A program made the translations under genes and the position numbers. A model generated the notes under the pieces. The model worked only from the letters and a program-made list of their open reading frames with translations, was not told where the DNA came from and did not search any database. Of a DNA stretch of 52,677 bases, positions 24,079-33,016 are shown one piece after another. Source of the DNA: Pseudonocardiales bacterium (GTDB lineage: Bacteria; Actinomycetota; Actinomycetes; Mycobacteriales; Jatrophihabitantaceae); assembly GCA_003243915.1 (NCBI GenBank), contig QHCC01000041.1:397-53073 (forward strand). The letters run 5' to 3'. Positions within the stretch are counted from its first letter, which is position 1. The number at the start of each line of letters is the position of its first letter.

Positions 24079-26319
24079 CTAGTGGCGCCCGCGGAACTGG
24101 AATGGTCGCGTTTGGTAGGTCATGTATAGATTGTGCGGCAACAGGCAGAAGGCCTCGATCTGGACGGTCCCGTCGGCAATGACGAGCGGCACGGTGCCAC
24201 TGAGCGATCCCACCTGCAGCGTCACCTTCCATCGGCCGCCCCCTGGTAGCGGTCTGGTGAGGCCCGCCGTAATCGCGCTCTGGCCCCGGGCGGGCACGAG
24301 TTCCACCGTCAGCCCGACGGTGGATGGCGGACACGGCGAGGTAGCGGATGCAGTGATGATCGTGCCAACCCCTCCCGCCGCAGGCGAGATGGTGAACGTG
24401 GCCGGTGGTCCGCCGTAGCAGAACCAGCTAGCGGCAGAATTCGGGTCGATCGCGCGGGCAGCGACGTTCTGCTCGACCGGATATGCCCACTGGCAGGCTG
24501 CCGTCATGTCGATGGGTGTCGTTGCGACCCCGTGCTGGCACGCCCAATTGTTGGCGGCGTCCCCGGGGCCGAGCAGCGGTTTGGTGGTGAGGGCTCGTAT
24601 CGCACGGACCTGCGGGGACGTGCAGTACGCGTTGAGGTTGATCCCACCGAGCAAGGCGCTCTGATCAGGGATCGCGGAAGCGGGTGGTGCCGTCGGCCCA
24701 CTCGGGGTTCGTCGCAGCGTGGAGTGGCTGGTGAGCTTCTTGCCCCGATAGACGAAGTCGTTGTCGATCACCAGAGTCTCGGCTGAACACGTCGTGGCGA
24801 GCGCGATCGACCCGGTCTGTAGGGGAGTCCCAGGACTGGTGGTGTGGGCGTAGCCGGCGTAGAGAGTCGTCGCCGAATGTCGCCGGTCGATCGCGAACTC
24901 GGTCAGGGTGTGATCACCGCTCGCGCGCCACCTGCCCGTCACGACGCCATAGCTGACGTCGATGAACTGCGCGCCCCGCAGCGTTCCGACCGCCGGTGGT
25001 TCCCCCGCCGGATCGACACTGAAGAATGTGCCATCGGGCGAGAATCGGACGAACGACGCGTTGGACCCGGCTGGGTTGTGCACCAAGACCGGCGTGCCGT
25101 CCCACACATCGTCGTACGCGCCGGCCGCCGCGATCCAGGTTCCAGAGATACAGCGCGCGGCGGCTTCGGAGACTGGGCCGACGACTGTGGTGTGCTTTGT
25201 CACTGTCTTGTGGGAGCTACCGCCGCGGAGCGCGATCGCGGTGACGGGTATTGCGATGGCGAGCACCACGGCTGCTGCCGCGGCACCGATCCAGCGACGG
25301 GGTAGCCGTGACAGGCGGCGGGTGGCGGTGCCGGTGGCGGCGGTCGCGGCGGTGCCGGTGGCGGCGGTCGCGGCGGTGCCGGTGGTGGTGGCGGCGTCGG
25401 TGAATACTGTCGCGGCGGTGCTCGCGGCTGTGCCGGCGGCGGTGCCCGCTGAGCCGGCAGCCAGGACCGCGGCGCCGGTGCCGGCTGCAGTGACCAGGCC
25501 CGCGATGGAGGACCGCGCCAGCCAGTCGGGCCCGTAACGCTTACCCGCGGCATACTCCAGGCGGTCGAGGAAGGCGCGGGCATCAGCCGGTCGAGCGGCC
25601 GGGTCCTTGGCCATCGACTGGGCCACCAGCTCACCCAGCGCCGGACCGTGCCCGGCCAGCGCAGGCGGCGCCTGGGCCAGGTGGGCCTGCAACACAGCAT
25701 CGGCGGTGGGGGCCGGGAACGGCACCCGACCCGAGAGCAGATGGAACAACACCGCGGCAGCGGAATACACGTCACTGGCCTTGCCCACCGCCGCACCACG
25801 ACACGCCTCCGGGCTCATGAACGCCGGGGTGCCACACACGCCGGTGCCACCCACCGGCGCCGCCAACCCAAAATCGACCAGCTTGGACGTCCCACCCCGA
25901 TCAGCCAAGATGTTGGCCGGCGCGAAGTCCCGGTGCACCAGATCACGCTCATGGGCATGAGCCAGCCCCAACAACGCCCCCCGCAACACCCCCAACGACT
26001 GCTCCGCGCTCAACCGCCCCGAACTAGCCAGCAGCGCCGCGACAGTGACCCCGTCCACCCACTCCTCAGCGATCCACACCCGCGCCGGCTCCTCGACGAA
26101 GTCGAAAACCGCCACCACATGCTCATCATCCAAAGACGCCAACGTCTGCGCCTCAGCCCGAAAACGTTCCAACAACCCCGGCACCGCAAGCAGCTGCCGA
26201 CTCAACTCCTTGATCGCCGCCAACCGCCCGATCTCACGATGCCGAGCCCGGTACACCGTCCCCGTCGACCCCACCGCCACGGTCTCCAACACCTCATAGG
26301 AGCCGAACACCACCATCAC
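24079..26319 (-). CDS. Receptor-type Ser/Thr protein kinase with atypical catalytic loop (746 aa)
   Basis: The kinase domain spans about residues 6-260: Gly-rich loop (VAVGSTGTVYRAR), ATP Lys (AAIKEL), catalytic loop HRDFAPANIL, DFG (LVDFGLAAP), short activation segment and SPEA. In HRDxKxxN the usual Lys is Ala, which is rare for bacterial Ser/Thr kinases. A low-complexity Ala/Thr linker (about 275-332) leads to one transmembrane helix (about 340-362). The 380-residue extracellular part has a beta-rich section and a Cys-containing C-terminal region of no recognised family; no PASTA repeats. The 5' end of the gene is unusually poor in synonymous variation, with C-heavy codons. ATG 26316 is an equal start. 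Confidence 0.88.
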   Translation of the reverse strand: MMVVFGSYEVLETVAVGSTGTVYRARHREIGRLAAIKELSRQLLAVPGLLERFRAEAQTLASLDDEHVVAVFDFVEEPARVWIAEEWVDGVTVAALLASSGRLSAEQSLGVLRGALLGLAHAHERDLVHRDFAPANILADRGGTSKLVDFGLAAPVGGTGVCGTPAFMSPEACRGAAVGKASDVYSAAAVLFHLLSGRVPFPAPTADAVLQAHLAQAPPALAGHGPALGELVAQSMAKDPAARPADARAFLDRLEYAAGKRYGPDWLARSSIAGLVTAAGTGAAVLAAGSAGTAAGTAASTAATVFTDAATTTGTAATAATGTAATAATGTATRRLSRLPRRWIGAAAAAVVLAIAIPVTAIALRGGSSHKTVTKHTTVVGPVSEAAARCISGTWIAAAGAYDDVWDGTPVLVHNPAGSNASFVRFSPDGTFFSVDPAGEPPAVGTLRGAQFIDVSYGVVTGRWRASGDHTLTEFAIDRRHSATTLYAGYAHTTSPGTPLQTGSIALATTCSAETLVIDNDFVYRGKKLTSHSTLRRTPSGPTAPPASAIPDQSALLGGINLNAYCTSPQVRAIRALTTKPLLGPGDAANNWACQHGVATTPIDMTAACQWAYPVEQNVAARAIDPNSAASWFCYGGPPATFTISPAAGGVGTIITASATSPCPPSTVGLTVELVPARGQSAITAGLTRPLPGGGRWKVTLQVGSLSGTVPLVIADGTVQIEAFCLLPHNLYMTYQTRPFQFRGRH
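25327..25374 (-). repeat. 24-bp tandem repeat in the kinase linker
   Basis: Two perfect 24-bp units are followed by a partial third. They encode an eight-residue Ala/Thr/Gly repeat (TGTAATAA register). The copy number could vary in frame, altering linker length. Confidence 0.65.
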
Positions 26320-26406
26320 AAACCCCCCGCCGAATCACCGGAAGCTAGCACCGCAAACCACCAGCGACCAGCCGAGGTTGCTCGCATCCGCGGGCGAACA
26401 GGCGCG

Positions 26407-27429
26407 TCACCGGGTAGTGCTGGTGGTGGCCTTGGGCCGCGCCGTCCGGGTAGATGTCGGGGTCGCCCGCGGAGAGCTGGTCGGCGCCGACGGGGTGGAC
26501 GTCGGACTGGCAGTCCGAACCGCGCCCGGACCGGACCGGAACGGCCCGGGGTCGCCGGGGCACAGCGGGTAGGTCCAGGCTCGAGCGGTGCCGTCCGCGC
26601 CGGTCTCGGCTCCCGGCGCGGGGTTGCCGTCCTGGCATGTGCCCGAACCCACCTGGATCGGATTGCCGTTCTGGTCGAACAACCTGGCACCGTCGACGCG
26701 GTTGCCGTTCTGGTCGTAGACGTACACGTCGCTGACGTCGAACGGGGGCGAGTAGGAACCGGCCGCCGGATCGACGTAGTACGTCGTCGTCGCTCCGCCG
26801 CCGGAAGCCAGAGCGGTCAGTGCCCACACCGCGATCACCGCGTTCCCGACGGCGATGGCGCGGCGCGGCCACCGAGTGAACCGAGGCGATCGCCCGCCGA
26901 ACCACACTGACGCGGCGACCGCCACGACGGTGATGCAGAACCCCGCCAGCGCGCTCGAGCCGAGGCTCGGGGTCAAGCCGTTCCAGCTGCTCCGGTCGTG
27001 CACGCCGCAGGTGAACAGGGCGATGATCCATCCGCGCAGCACCCACCAGCCTGGGCGTAATGCGCGGAGCAGGTCGACCAGCCGCGGATACCCGACGAGG
27101 GACCCGACCCGGACGTCGACCCGACCGGCGAAATCCGTGACCCGGGCGGCGATGTCGGCCAATCCGGTGCGCGCACCCCCGGCCGCGAAGTCGGCCGCAA
27201 CGGGCTCCAGCCCGGCCGCGGCCCGCAACTCCTCGGCGTACACCGTCGGCTCGCCGAGCCGTTCCCGCAGTGATCCCTCGCCCTCGGCCAACACCTCCGT
27301 CAGGTGGTACGGAAGGTCGTCGAGCAGGTCGTCACCGAGCTCGCCCGGCAGATCGACGAGTGCAGCGCGCACGGCGTCGCAGTACTGCTCGACTTCCAGC
27401 GAGCTGGTCGAGGTCATCCCGTTGCTCAT
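26407..27429 (-). CDS. HAAS-domain membrane protein (340 aa)
   Basis: The N-terminus (about residues 10-75: VEQYCDAVRAALVDLPGELGDDLLDDL, then LGEPTVYAEELRAAAGL) is the HAAS/DUF1700-type domain that typically accompanies PadR regulators. Hydrophobic helices occur at about 125-145, 155-175 and 185-205, followed by an extracytoplasmic stretch with two DQNGN motifs and a long Thr/Ser/Pro tail of about 45 residues. Start overlaps the PadR stop (ATGA). The role is probably signal transmission or membrane-stress response together with PadR; the substrate is unknown. Confidence 0.8.
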   Translation of the reverse strand: MSNGMTSTSSLEVEQYCDAVRAALVDLPGELGDDLLDDLPYHLTEVLAEGEGSLRERLGEPTVYAEELRAAAGLEPVAADFAAGGARTGLADIAARVTDFAGRVDVRVGSLVGYPRLVDLLRALRPGWWVLRGWIIALFTCGVHDRSSWNGLTPSLGSSALAGFCITVVAVAASVWFGGRSPRFTRWPRRAIAVGNAVIAVWALTALASGGGATTTYYVDPAAGSYSPPFDVSDVYVYDQNGNRVDGARLFDQNGNPIQVGSGTCQDGNPAPGAETGADGTARAWTYPLCPGDPGPFRSGPGAVRTASPTSTPSAPTSSPRATPTSTRTARPKATTSTTR

Positions 27430-27755
27430 GCCGCGACCTTCCCTTCAAGGAGGCTGTTCATCGATCCGGAGAACTCGCTCCACACCTTGCGAGACAGCTC
27501 CAGCTGGCTGCGCCCGGCCTTGTTGAGCGCGTAGTACTTGCGGTGCGGCCCTTCCTCACTGGGCACCACGTAGGTGGTGAGCGACCCGGCCTGGAACAGC
27601 CGGCGCAGCGTCCCGTACACGGAGGCGTCGCCGATCTCGTCGAGCCCGGCGGCGCGCAGCCGCCGGACGATGTCGTAGCCGTAGCCGTCCTCGTCGCGCA
27701 GTACGGCGAGCACCGCGAGGTCGAGGACCCCCTTGAGGAGTTGTGTGCTGTCCAT
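27426..27755 (-). CDS. PadR-family transcriptional regulator (109 aa)
   Basis: A small PadR winged helix: LLKGVLDLAVLAVLRDEDGYGYDIVRRL, SVYGTLRRLFQAGSLTTYV and GPHRKYYALNKAGR are all family hallmarks. It is the short subfamily-2 form without a large C-terminal domain. It heads a two-gene operon with the HAAS protein. An inverted repeat immediately upstream is a likely autoregulatory site. Confidence 0.92.
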   Translation of the reverse strand: MDSTQLLKGVLDLAVLAVLRDEDGYGYDIVRRLRAAGLDEIGDASVYGTLRRLFQAGSLTTYVVPSEEGPHRKYYALNKAGRSQLELSRKVWSEFSGSMNSLLEGKVAA

Positions 27756-27764
27756 GCCCGCACG

Positions 27765-27785
27765 GTACTACGGATTACGTGGTAC
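27765..27785. promoter_or_regulatory. Inverted repeat upstream of padR
   Basis: GTACTACG and CGTGGTAC pair at 7 of 8 positions around GATTA, ending 9 bp before the padR start. Position fits an autorepressor site; it does not match the classical ATGT-N8-ACAT PadR box. Confidence 0.45.
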
Positions 27786-27875
27786 AACTAATATCAGAGT
27801 ACGGTGTGTCGCGCAGTACTAGGCCGCTGAGTCCTAAGATACGACCCGGATGCGGTCTCGCGGGAGAAGGTTGCC

Positions 27876-28502
27876 ATGCACCCTGCCTATGAAGACGACG
27901 TACTGCGGAAGCTGACCGCGGCCGACCGGACCGACCTGTCGCGCAGGTTGACGGTCATCGAGAATGAACTCGACGCCGGACTCAGCGGTAGCCATCAGGC
28001 CCGGGAGCTGTTCATCACGATCACCGCGTGCGCGTCCGTGATCCTCATCCCTTGGATCGCGGTCCTGCCGACCCTGCTTCCGGCCACCCACGCCGTAACC
28101 CACTGGCGGGAGGTGTGGGTCGGATTCGACATCACGCTCGCGATCATGCTGGCCTGCACCGCATGGCTGGCGATCCGCAGACGTCAGGTCGTGGTGTTGG
28201 TCGCCTTCGGGACCGGGACGTTGCTCGTATGCGATGCCTGGTTTGACCTGATGACCGCCGCCAGCGGTTGGGATCGCGTGTTGAGCATCGGGAGCAGCGT
28301 GCTCGAAGTGAGCCTGGCAGGGATCCTGTTCAATACCGCCCGCTTGTTTTTTCACTACACGGCACACAGCTCCGGATCGCCCGACGCCGGAGGGATCGCG
28401 GAACTGTTGGACCGTAGTCGGGGCGCGCTCAAGGGTCTGCCGCCAGGTCTCGAGAGGCTGTCCCTGCCCCGGGTCATCAAGCAGCACCGTGCTTCGCGCT
28501 AG
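27876..28502 (+). CDS. Four-helix membrane protein, actinobacterial (208 aa)
   Basis: A cytoplasmic N-terminal about 42 residues is followed by four hydrophobic helices (about 45-67, 80-101, 106-130 and 135-153) and a basic C-terminal tail. The WVGFDITLAIMLACTAWLAIRRRQVVVLVAF and LVCDAWFDLMTA segments recur in uncharacterised actinobacterial proteins as I recall them. GGGAGAAGG precedes the ATG. No catalytic motif; function unknown. It is divergent from padR. Confidence 0.72.
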   Translation: MHPAYEDDVLRKLTAADRTDLSRRLTVIENELDAGLSGSHQARELFITITACASVILIPWIAVLPTLLPATHAVTHWREVWVGFDITLAIMLACTAWLAIRRRQVVVLVAFGTGTLLVCDAWFDLMTAASGWDRVLSIGSSVLEVSLAGILFNTARLFFHYTAHSSGSPDAGGIAELLDRSRGALKGLPPGLERLSLPRVIKQHRASR

Positions 28503-28567
28503 CTGCCCGGAGGTCGTTCCCGCCTGGCGGTTACCGCCGAGGTAATCGACGTGGGTACGTCGATGCT

Positions 28568-28573
28568 GATTAT
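28568..28573 (+). promoter_or_regulatory. Possible -10 box for a leaderless small membrane gene
   Basis: GATTAT is followed by 8 nt and the ATG at 28582; no Shine-Dalgarno sequence. Weak match. Confidence 0.3.
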
Positions 28574-28581
28574 CTGGACCC

Positions 28582-28908
28582 ATGGCAACCAGCAGTCCCG
28601 AGCGCCGGATTCGCTATGACCGTTCATTGCGTGCGGTGATGTGGATGGACGCTTTCCTGTCCATGGCCCTCGTCGTCGTGAGTGTGATCGCGAGTCCGAT
28701 CGTCGCGACGTTGGGGGTGCCGTCGGGCTTCGTTCTCGGAATCGGCCTTTCGGCCATCGTGTGCGCCGTGCTGCTGGCGTCTTTCGGGGCGATCACCGCA
28801 GTCTTGATCATGCTGCGGTTGCGGGCTGGCGTGTACCTGTTGCCGGTGGACCTGCGGCTGCCGCTGCCAGCCCCCATGCGCCCTGCGACTGCCCCTTCAC
28901 GTCGGTGA
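28582..28908 (+). CDS. Two-helix membrane protein (108 aa)
   Basis: Two long hydrophobic helices (WMDAFLSMALVVVSVIASPI and VLGIGLSAIVCAVLLASFGAITAVLIML) with a short basic N-terminus and a Pro-rich tail. It looks like a genuine conserved small protein but has no motif that names it. No ribosome-binding site is clear. Confidence 0.65.
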   Translation: MATSSPERRIRYDRSLRAVMWMDAFLSMALVVVSVIASPIVATLGVPSGFVLGIGLSAIVCAVLLASFGAITAVLIMLRLRAGVYLLPVDLRLPLPAPMRPATAPSRR

Positions 28909-29402
28909 ATACGGACCGGACGGTCGCCTACTCGCGCAGACGCTGCGGGCGGGTTTGCTGGCCGCAAGCGGGGTGCTGCTACCTGCGCTGCCGCTGGAGC
29001 CCAGCAAATGCGCTAGCTTGGTGGCCCTGTAGGGCTCGCCTAGTGGCCGATGGCGGCGGTCTTGAAAGCCATCGTGCGATCGTGTGCGGGTTGCCGTCAG
29101 GCGCGAAAACACGGGGAATGTCGCGCTCCTTATCATCCTTAACAGTGTGCCTCCGACCGTCTGCGGTTGCTGGCGGCATTGCTGGCGCATGGCTGTGCTG
29201 CTGCTTCCCGGTCGACAGCCACCCCGGCAGGCGTTCGATGATCCCTCGGCCCCGGCCGGCGAAGTCATGCGCGCCGATGACCGACGAAATCTGCCTCCGA
29301 GACATCCTGCCTAAATCCGGCATACCACTCGCAATCCGAAGTGCGGCGACGCGGCGCCTGGAGCCGCAGACGAAGTTGCCGGATGGAGGCACAATTGTCG
29401 GC
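28909..29402. other. Intergenic region before the LuxR-family gene
   Basis: The frame of the LuxR-family gene is open far upstream through this stretch, but the translation is Arg/Cys-rich and without motifs, so I treat it as non-coding. No hairpin, palindrome or RNA gene was recognised. Confidence 0.5.
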
Positions 29403-31940
29403 ATGACCCGAGTGCTCGAGCGCGACAGCCAGCTCGCAGCGCTGCGCTCGTACGCCGAGGAAGCGCGGGCCGGCGCTGGACGGATGGCGTTGATCTCCGG
29501 CGAGGCCGGCATTGGCAAGTCCACGCTCGTCGAGGGACTCGAGGCGACGCTGCCCGACGCGACGTGGTGGTGGGGCGCGTGCGACGGGCTGTCCACGCCG
29601 CGCGCGCTGGGCCCGCTCACCGACATCGCGGCCCAGGCCGGCGGCGAGCTGTACGCGGCTTGCCAGGACGGCTCGTCTCGCGACGCGCGTTTCGATGCGC
29701 TGCTGACCACGCTGCAGGACGGCGCCGAGCTGCGCGTCGTGGTGATCGAAGACCTGCACTGGGCTGACGAGGCCACACTCGACATGCTGCGCTTCCTTGG
29801 CCGACGGATCCGCGGCGCCAGCGTGCTCGTCCTGCTCACGTACCGCGACGACGCGCTCGCACCCGACGAGCCGTTGCGCGTCACCCTCGGCGATCTTGCG
29901 ACGCACCGCTCCACCCGCCGCGTCGCGCTGGGCCCGCTGTCGGTCCAGGCCGTCGGGCAACTCGCCGAGGCCACCGGATTCGAGCCGAATGAACTGTACG
30001 AGCTCACCGGCGGCAGCCCGTTCTTCGTGGCGGAGGTGCTCGCCACCGGATCGCTCGGCGTTCCCAGCTCGGCGCGTGATGTCGTGCTGGCGCGTGCGGC
30101 AGCGCTCACGCCGGAGGCGCGCGGCGTGCTCGATCATGCCGCGCTGATGGGTGCCCGCATCACGCCGGCACTGCTCAGCGCGGCGTCCGACCACGTCGAC
30201 GAGTTGATCACCGGCGGACTGCTCGTGCGCGACGGCGACGCACTCCGGTTCCGGCACGAGATCGCGCGACAGGCGGTGCAGGAAGAGATCGCGCCGCACA
30301 AGGCGACGGAGCTGCACCGGGCCGTCTTAGATGCACTGCTCGCGACCGGATGCACCGATGACGTCCGCCTCGCGTTCCATGCCGACGCTGCCGGCGACAC
30401 CGCGCGAGTGCTCGAGCATGCCCCGCGCGCGGGGCGCGCGGCGGCCGCGGTCGCGTCGCACCGCGAGGCGGCCGCCCAGTTCGAGCGCGCCGTACGGTAT
30501 GCCGACGCCACTGACATCGAGACGCGCGCGGCGCTGTTCGACGAATACGCGAATGAACTCGGTCTGGTCGAGCGGTGGGAGGACGCGGCGGTGATCCGCC
30601 GGGCGGCGATCGACCTGTGGCGCGAGGCCGGTAACCCGTTGCGCGAGGGGGCGGCCGAAACCTGCTTCGGCACGGTGATGTGGCGGCTGTGCCGCGGAAC
30701 CGAGTCGATTGCGGCCAATCGCCGGGCGCGGGACTTGCTTGAGCCGCTCGGGCGTACCGAAGAGCTCTGCGTTCTCTACGCGGGCGGTGGCGGCGCCGTC
30801 GATCCCGCCGGCCTGACGCTCTACATCACCCGTGCCGTCGAGATCGCCCGCGAGCTCGACCTCGCCGATCTGCGCATCGGGGCGTTGAACGGCGTCGCCT
30901 GCCTGGCCGCCGGACGATGCGGAGACTACGAGACACCGTTGCGGGAAGCCCTGCAACTGTCGCTGCGCCTTGATCTGCAGCGTGGCGCGGGACGGTCCTA
31001 TGCGAACCTGACCGAGTACTACGCGCAAGAGTTCCGGATGGCCGAGACCGAGCCGTTCTTCCGCGAGGCGCTCGCCTACTGCGACGACCACGACGCGCCC
31101 ACCTATAGCAACTGCGCGCGCGGGCATTATGCGATGGCGCTGGTCGATCACGGCCGTTGGGACGAAGCACTGCGTGAGGCGAACCTCGTCCTGGCCAGCA
31201 AGGCCTCGCCGATCAACCGACTCTCGTCGCTGGTCGCCGTCGGAACGGTGCTCGCGCGTCGCGGCGACCCGGCCGCTGCGCAGTACCTCGACGAGGCGGA
31301 GGACGTCGCGACAGGCGTCGACGAGCCGCTATATCTCGCCTGGGCCGGACTGCCGATCGCCGAGGCGTCCTGGCTCGCCGGTGATGCCGACGCTGCTCGC
31401 GAGCGACTCCACGCCGTAAGCGCCCGGCTCACCGAGCTCGAGACGCCCTGGCTCGCCGCCGTGATCGCCTGGCAACATCGCCTCGGCGTCCGGTCCGACC
31501 TCGTGCCGGCACTCGTGCCGTACGCGGCACAGGTCGCCGGTCCGCCGCGCCGCGCCGCGCAGCTGTGGGACGGCCTGCAGATGCCCTACCACGCCGCGCT
31601 CGCGCTCGGCGACTCGGACGACGAGGCGGATCTGCGTGAGGCCGTGACCCGCCTTGATCCGCTCAGCCCACCGGCTGCGCTCGTGGTGCGCCGCAAGATG
31701 CGCGATCTCGGCCTGCGCGCCATTCCGTCCGGTGCGCGGGCGAGCACCCGCTCGGACCCGCTCGGCCTGACGCGTCGCGAGCGCGAGGTGCTCGACCTGG
31801 TCCGCGACAATCTCACCAACGAGCAGATCGCCGAACGCTTGGTGATCTCGGTGAAGACCGTCGACCATCACGTGTCGGCCGTGCTGGCCAAACTCGGCGT
31901 CTCGTCCCGGCGGGACGCGTCGGCACTGGCCGGTATCTAG
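29403..31940 (+). CDS. Large ATP-binding LuxR-family (LAL-type) regulator (845 aa)
   Basis: An N-terminal AAA/NACHT-like ATPase (Walker A GEAGIGKST at about 32-40, Walker B VVVIEDLHWAD) is followed by a long helical TPR-like region (about 330-760) and a C-terminal LuxR helix-turn-helix (LTRREREVLDLVRDNLTNEQIAERL, VKTVDHHVSAVLAKL). This is the LAL/MalT-type architecture, which activates transcription when a ligand binds. ATG 29403 gives the typical start (RVLERDSQLAALRSYAEEA). It is followed by DUF4242 and a secreted protein; whether it regulates them is unknown. Confidence 0.93.
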   Translation: MTRVLERDSQLAALRSYAEEARAGAGRMALISGEAGIGKSTLVEGLEATLPDATWWWGACDGLSTPRALGPLTDIAAQAGGELYAACQDGSSRDARFDALLTTLQDGAELRVVVIEDLHWADEATLDMLRFLGRRIRGASVLVLLTYRDDALAPDEPLRVTLGDLATHRSTRRVALGPLSVQAVGQLAEATGFEPNELYELTGGSPFFVAEVLATGSLGVPSSARDVVLARAAALTPEARGVLDHAALMGARITPALLSAASDHVDELITGGLLVRDGDALRFRHEIARQAVQEEIAPHKATELHRAVLDALLATGCTDDVRLAFHADAAGDTARVLEHAPRAGRAAAAVASHREAAAQFERAVRYADATDIETRAALFDEYANELGLVERWEDAAVIRRAAIDLWREAGNPLREGAAETCFGTVMWRLCRGTESIAANRRARDLLEPLGRTEELCVLYAGGGGAVDPAGLTLYITRAVEIARELDLADLRIGALNGVACLAAGRCGDYETPLREALQLSLRLDLQRGAGRSYANLTEYYAQEFRMAETEPFFREALAYCDDHDAPTYSNCARGHYAMALVDHGRWDEALREANLVLASKASPINRLSSLVAVGTVLARRGDPAAAQYLDEAEDVATGVDEPLYLAWAGLPIAEASWLAGDADAARERLHAVSARLTELETPWLAAVIAWQHRLGVRSDLVPALVPYAAQVAGPPRRAAQLWDGLQMPYHAALALGDSDDEADLREAVTRLDPLSPPAALVVRRKMRDLGLRAIPSGARASTRSDPLGLTRREREVLDLVRDNLTNEQIAERLVISVKTVDHHVSAVLAKLGVSSRRDASALAGI

Positions 31941-31960
31941 GTAGGTGTCCGGACGAACAT

Positions 31961-31980
31961 GGGCATCGTTCCCGATGCCC
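31961..31980 (+). terminator. Hairpin after the LuxR-family gene
   Basis: GGGCATCG and CGATGCCC flank a 4-nt loop, 21 nt past the stop. No U-tract. Probable terminator of the upstream gene. Confidence 0.5.
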
Positions 31981-32043
31981 GGGTGTGCCATCCGTCCATA
32001 CGTTCTTCGGGTCAAGGTCGATTCGAAGAACAGGGGACGGGAC

Positions 32044-32295
32044 ATGCCGCTGTACATGGACGTGCACAACCTCGGCGACGGGGTCACACTCGACGCCGTC
32101 GCACAGGCGCACCAGGCTGATCTGCAAACGCAGGGCAAGCACGACGTGCGCTACCTGCGCTACTGGGTGAACGAGAGCAAGGGCACGGTGTTCTGCCTCG
32201 TCGAGGCACCGGACGCCGACGCCGCGTCGGCCGTGCACCGCGAGGCGCACGGCCTGGTCGCCGACGAGGTGCTCGAAGTGCAGGAGGGATCGTGA
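32044..32295 (+). CDS. DUF4242 / SCO4226-like protein (83 aa)
   Basis: A small ferredoxin-like protein resembling Streptomyces SCO4226, a nickel-binding DUF4242 protein. Features: MDVHNLGDGVTLDAVAQAH, YLRYWVNESKGTVFCLVEAPDADAA and HREAHGLVADEVLEV. ATG 32044 has AGGGGAC upstream. Its TGA stop overlaps the GTG of the next gene, so the two are coupled. The metal and role here are not established. Confidence 0.85.
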   Translation: MPLYMDVHNLGDGVTLDAVAQAHQADLQTQGKHDVRYLRYWVNESKGTVFCLVEAPDADAASAVHREAHGLVADEVLEVQEGS

Positions 32296-32837
32296 TCCGC
32301 CGGGCCGGGTTGACGCTGCTCACAGCTGGTGCGCTGGCGCTGACGGCGGCGACCGGAGCGTCCGCCGCGCCGCAACAGGCACCTAGCAAGCACGCGAGCG
32401 GGATCGCGGCGGTGCGTGAGGCGACCCAGTCGTACCAGAACCTGCAGCGCGCCGAGAACGCCGGCTACGAGCTGTTCACCGACGCCAAGGGCATCGCCTG
32501 CATCGACATGCCGGGGATGGGTGGCATGGGCGTGCACTTCGTGAAGTCGGCGCTCGTCGGCGATCCGAGCGAGAGCATCCGGCACCCCGAGGCGCTGGTC
32601 TATCGCATCGACAAGAACGGCATGCTGCGCCTGGCGGCCGTCGAGTACGTCGTGCTGGCCGAGGCGTGGAAGGCCAAGCACCCGCACACGGCTCCGAAGC
32701 TGTTCGGCCACGAGTTCATGTTCACCAAGTCAGGTAACCGCTATGGCCTGCCCGCGTACTACTCGCTGCACGCCTGGGCCTGGTACGACAACCCGGCCGG
32801 GATGTTCGCACCGTTCAACCCCCGGGTGACCTGCTAG
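32292..32837 (+). CDS. Secreted protein of unknown function (181 aa)
   Basis: A classical signal peptide (basic start IRR, hydrophobic core LTLLTAGALALTAATG, cleavage after ASA) leads to a mature domain of about 155 residues. His- and Met-containing segments, MPGMGGMGVHFV and KLFGHEFMF, could bind a metal. It is translationally coupled to the DUF4242 gene through a GTGA overlap. No family recognised; related secreted proteins occur in actinobacteria and proteobacteria as far as I recall. Confidence 0.78.
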   Translation: MIRRAGLTLLTAGALALTAATGASAAPQQAPSKHASGIAAVREATQSYQNLQRAENAGYELFTDAKGIACIDMPGMGGMGVHFVKSALVGDPSESIRHPEALVYRIDKNGMLRLAAVEYVVLAEAWKAKHPHTAPKLFGHEFMFTKSGNRYGLPAYYSLHAWAWYDNPAGMFAPFNPRVTC

Positions 32838-33016
32838 CCGGTCGGTTCTGGCGGCCGCCGGCCCCTGCCCGGGGGTTGGCGGCCAAGCATTGTTGTCAGT
32901 CGGACGGTGAACCGCACCGACGCGGCGTGCAGCTGGTACTGCGGGCAGCACGCCCGAGCCGCACGACGCGGTACCGAGCGCCTGCCGCGCATGATCGAGG
33001 TAGATCCACACCGGTT

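Noticed and set aside
28641-29402. N-terminal extension of the LuxR-family regulator
   Set aside because: The frame is open for 254 codons upstream, but the protein family begins at RVLERDSQL and the extension is Arg/Cys-rich without motifs.
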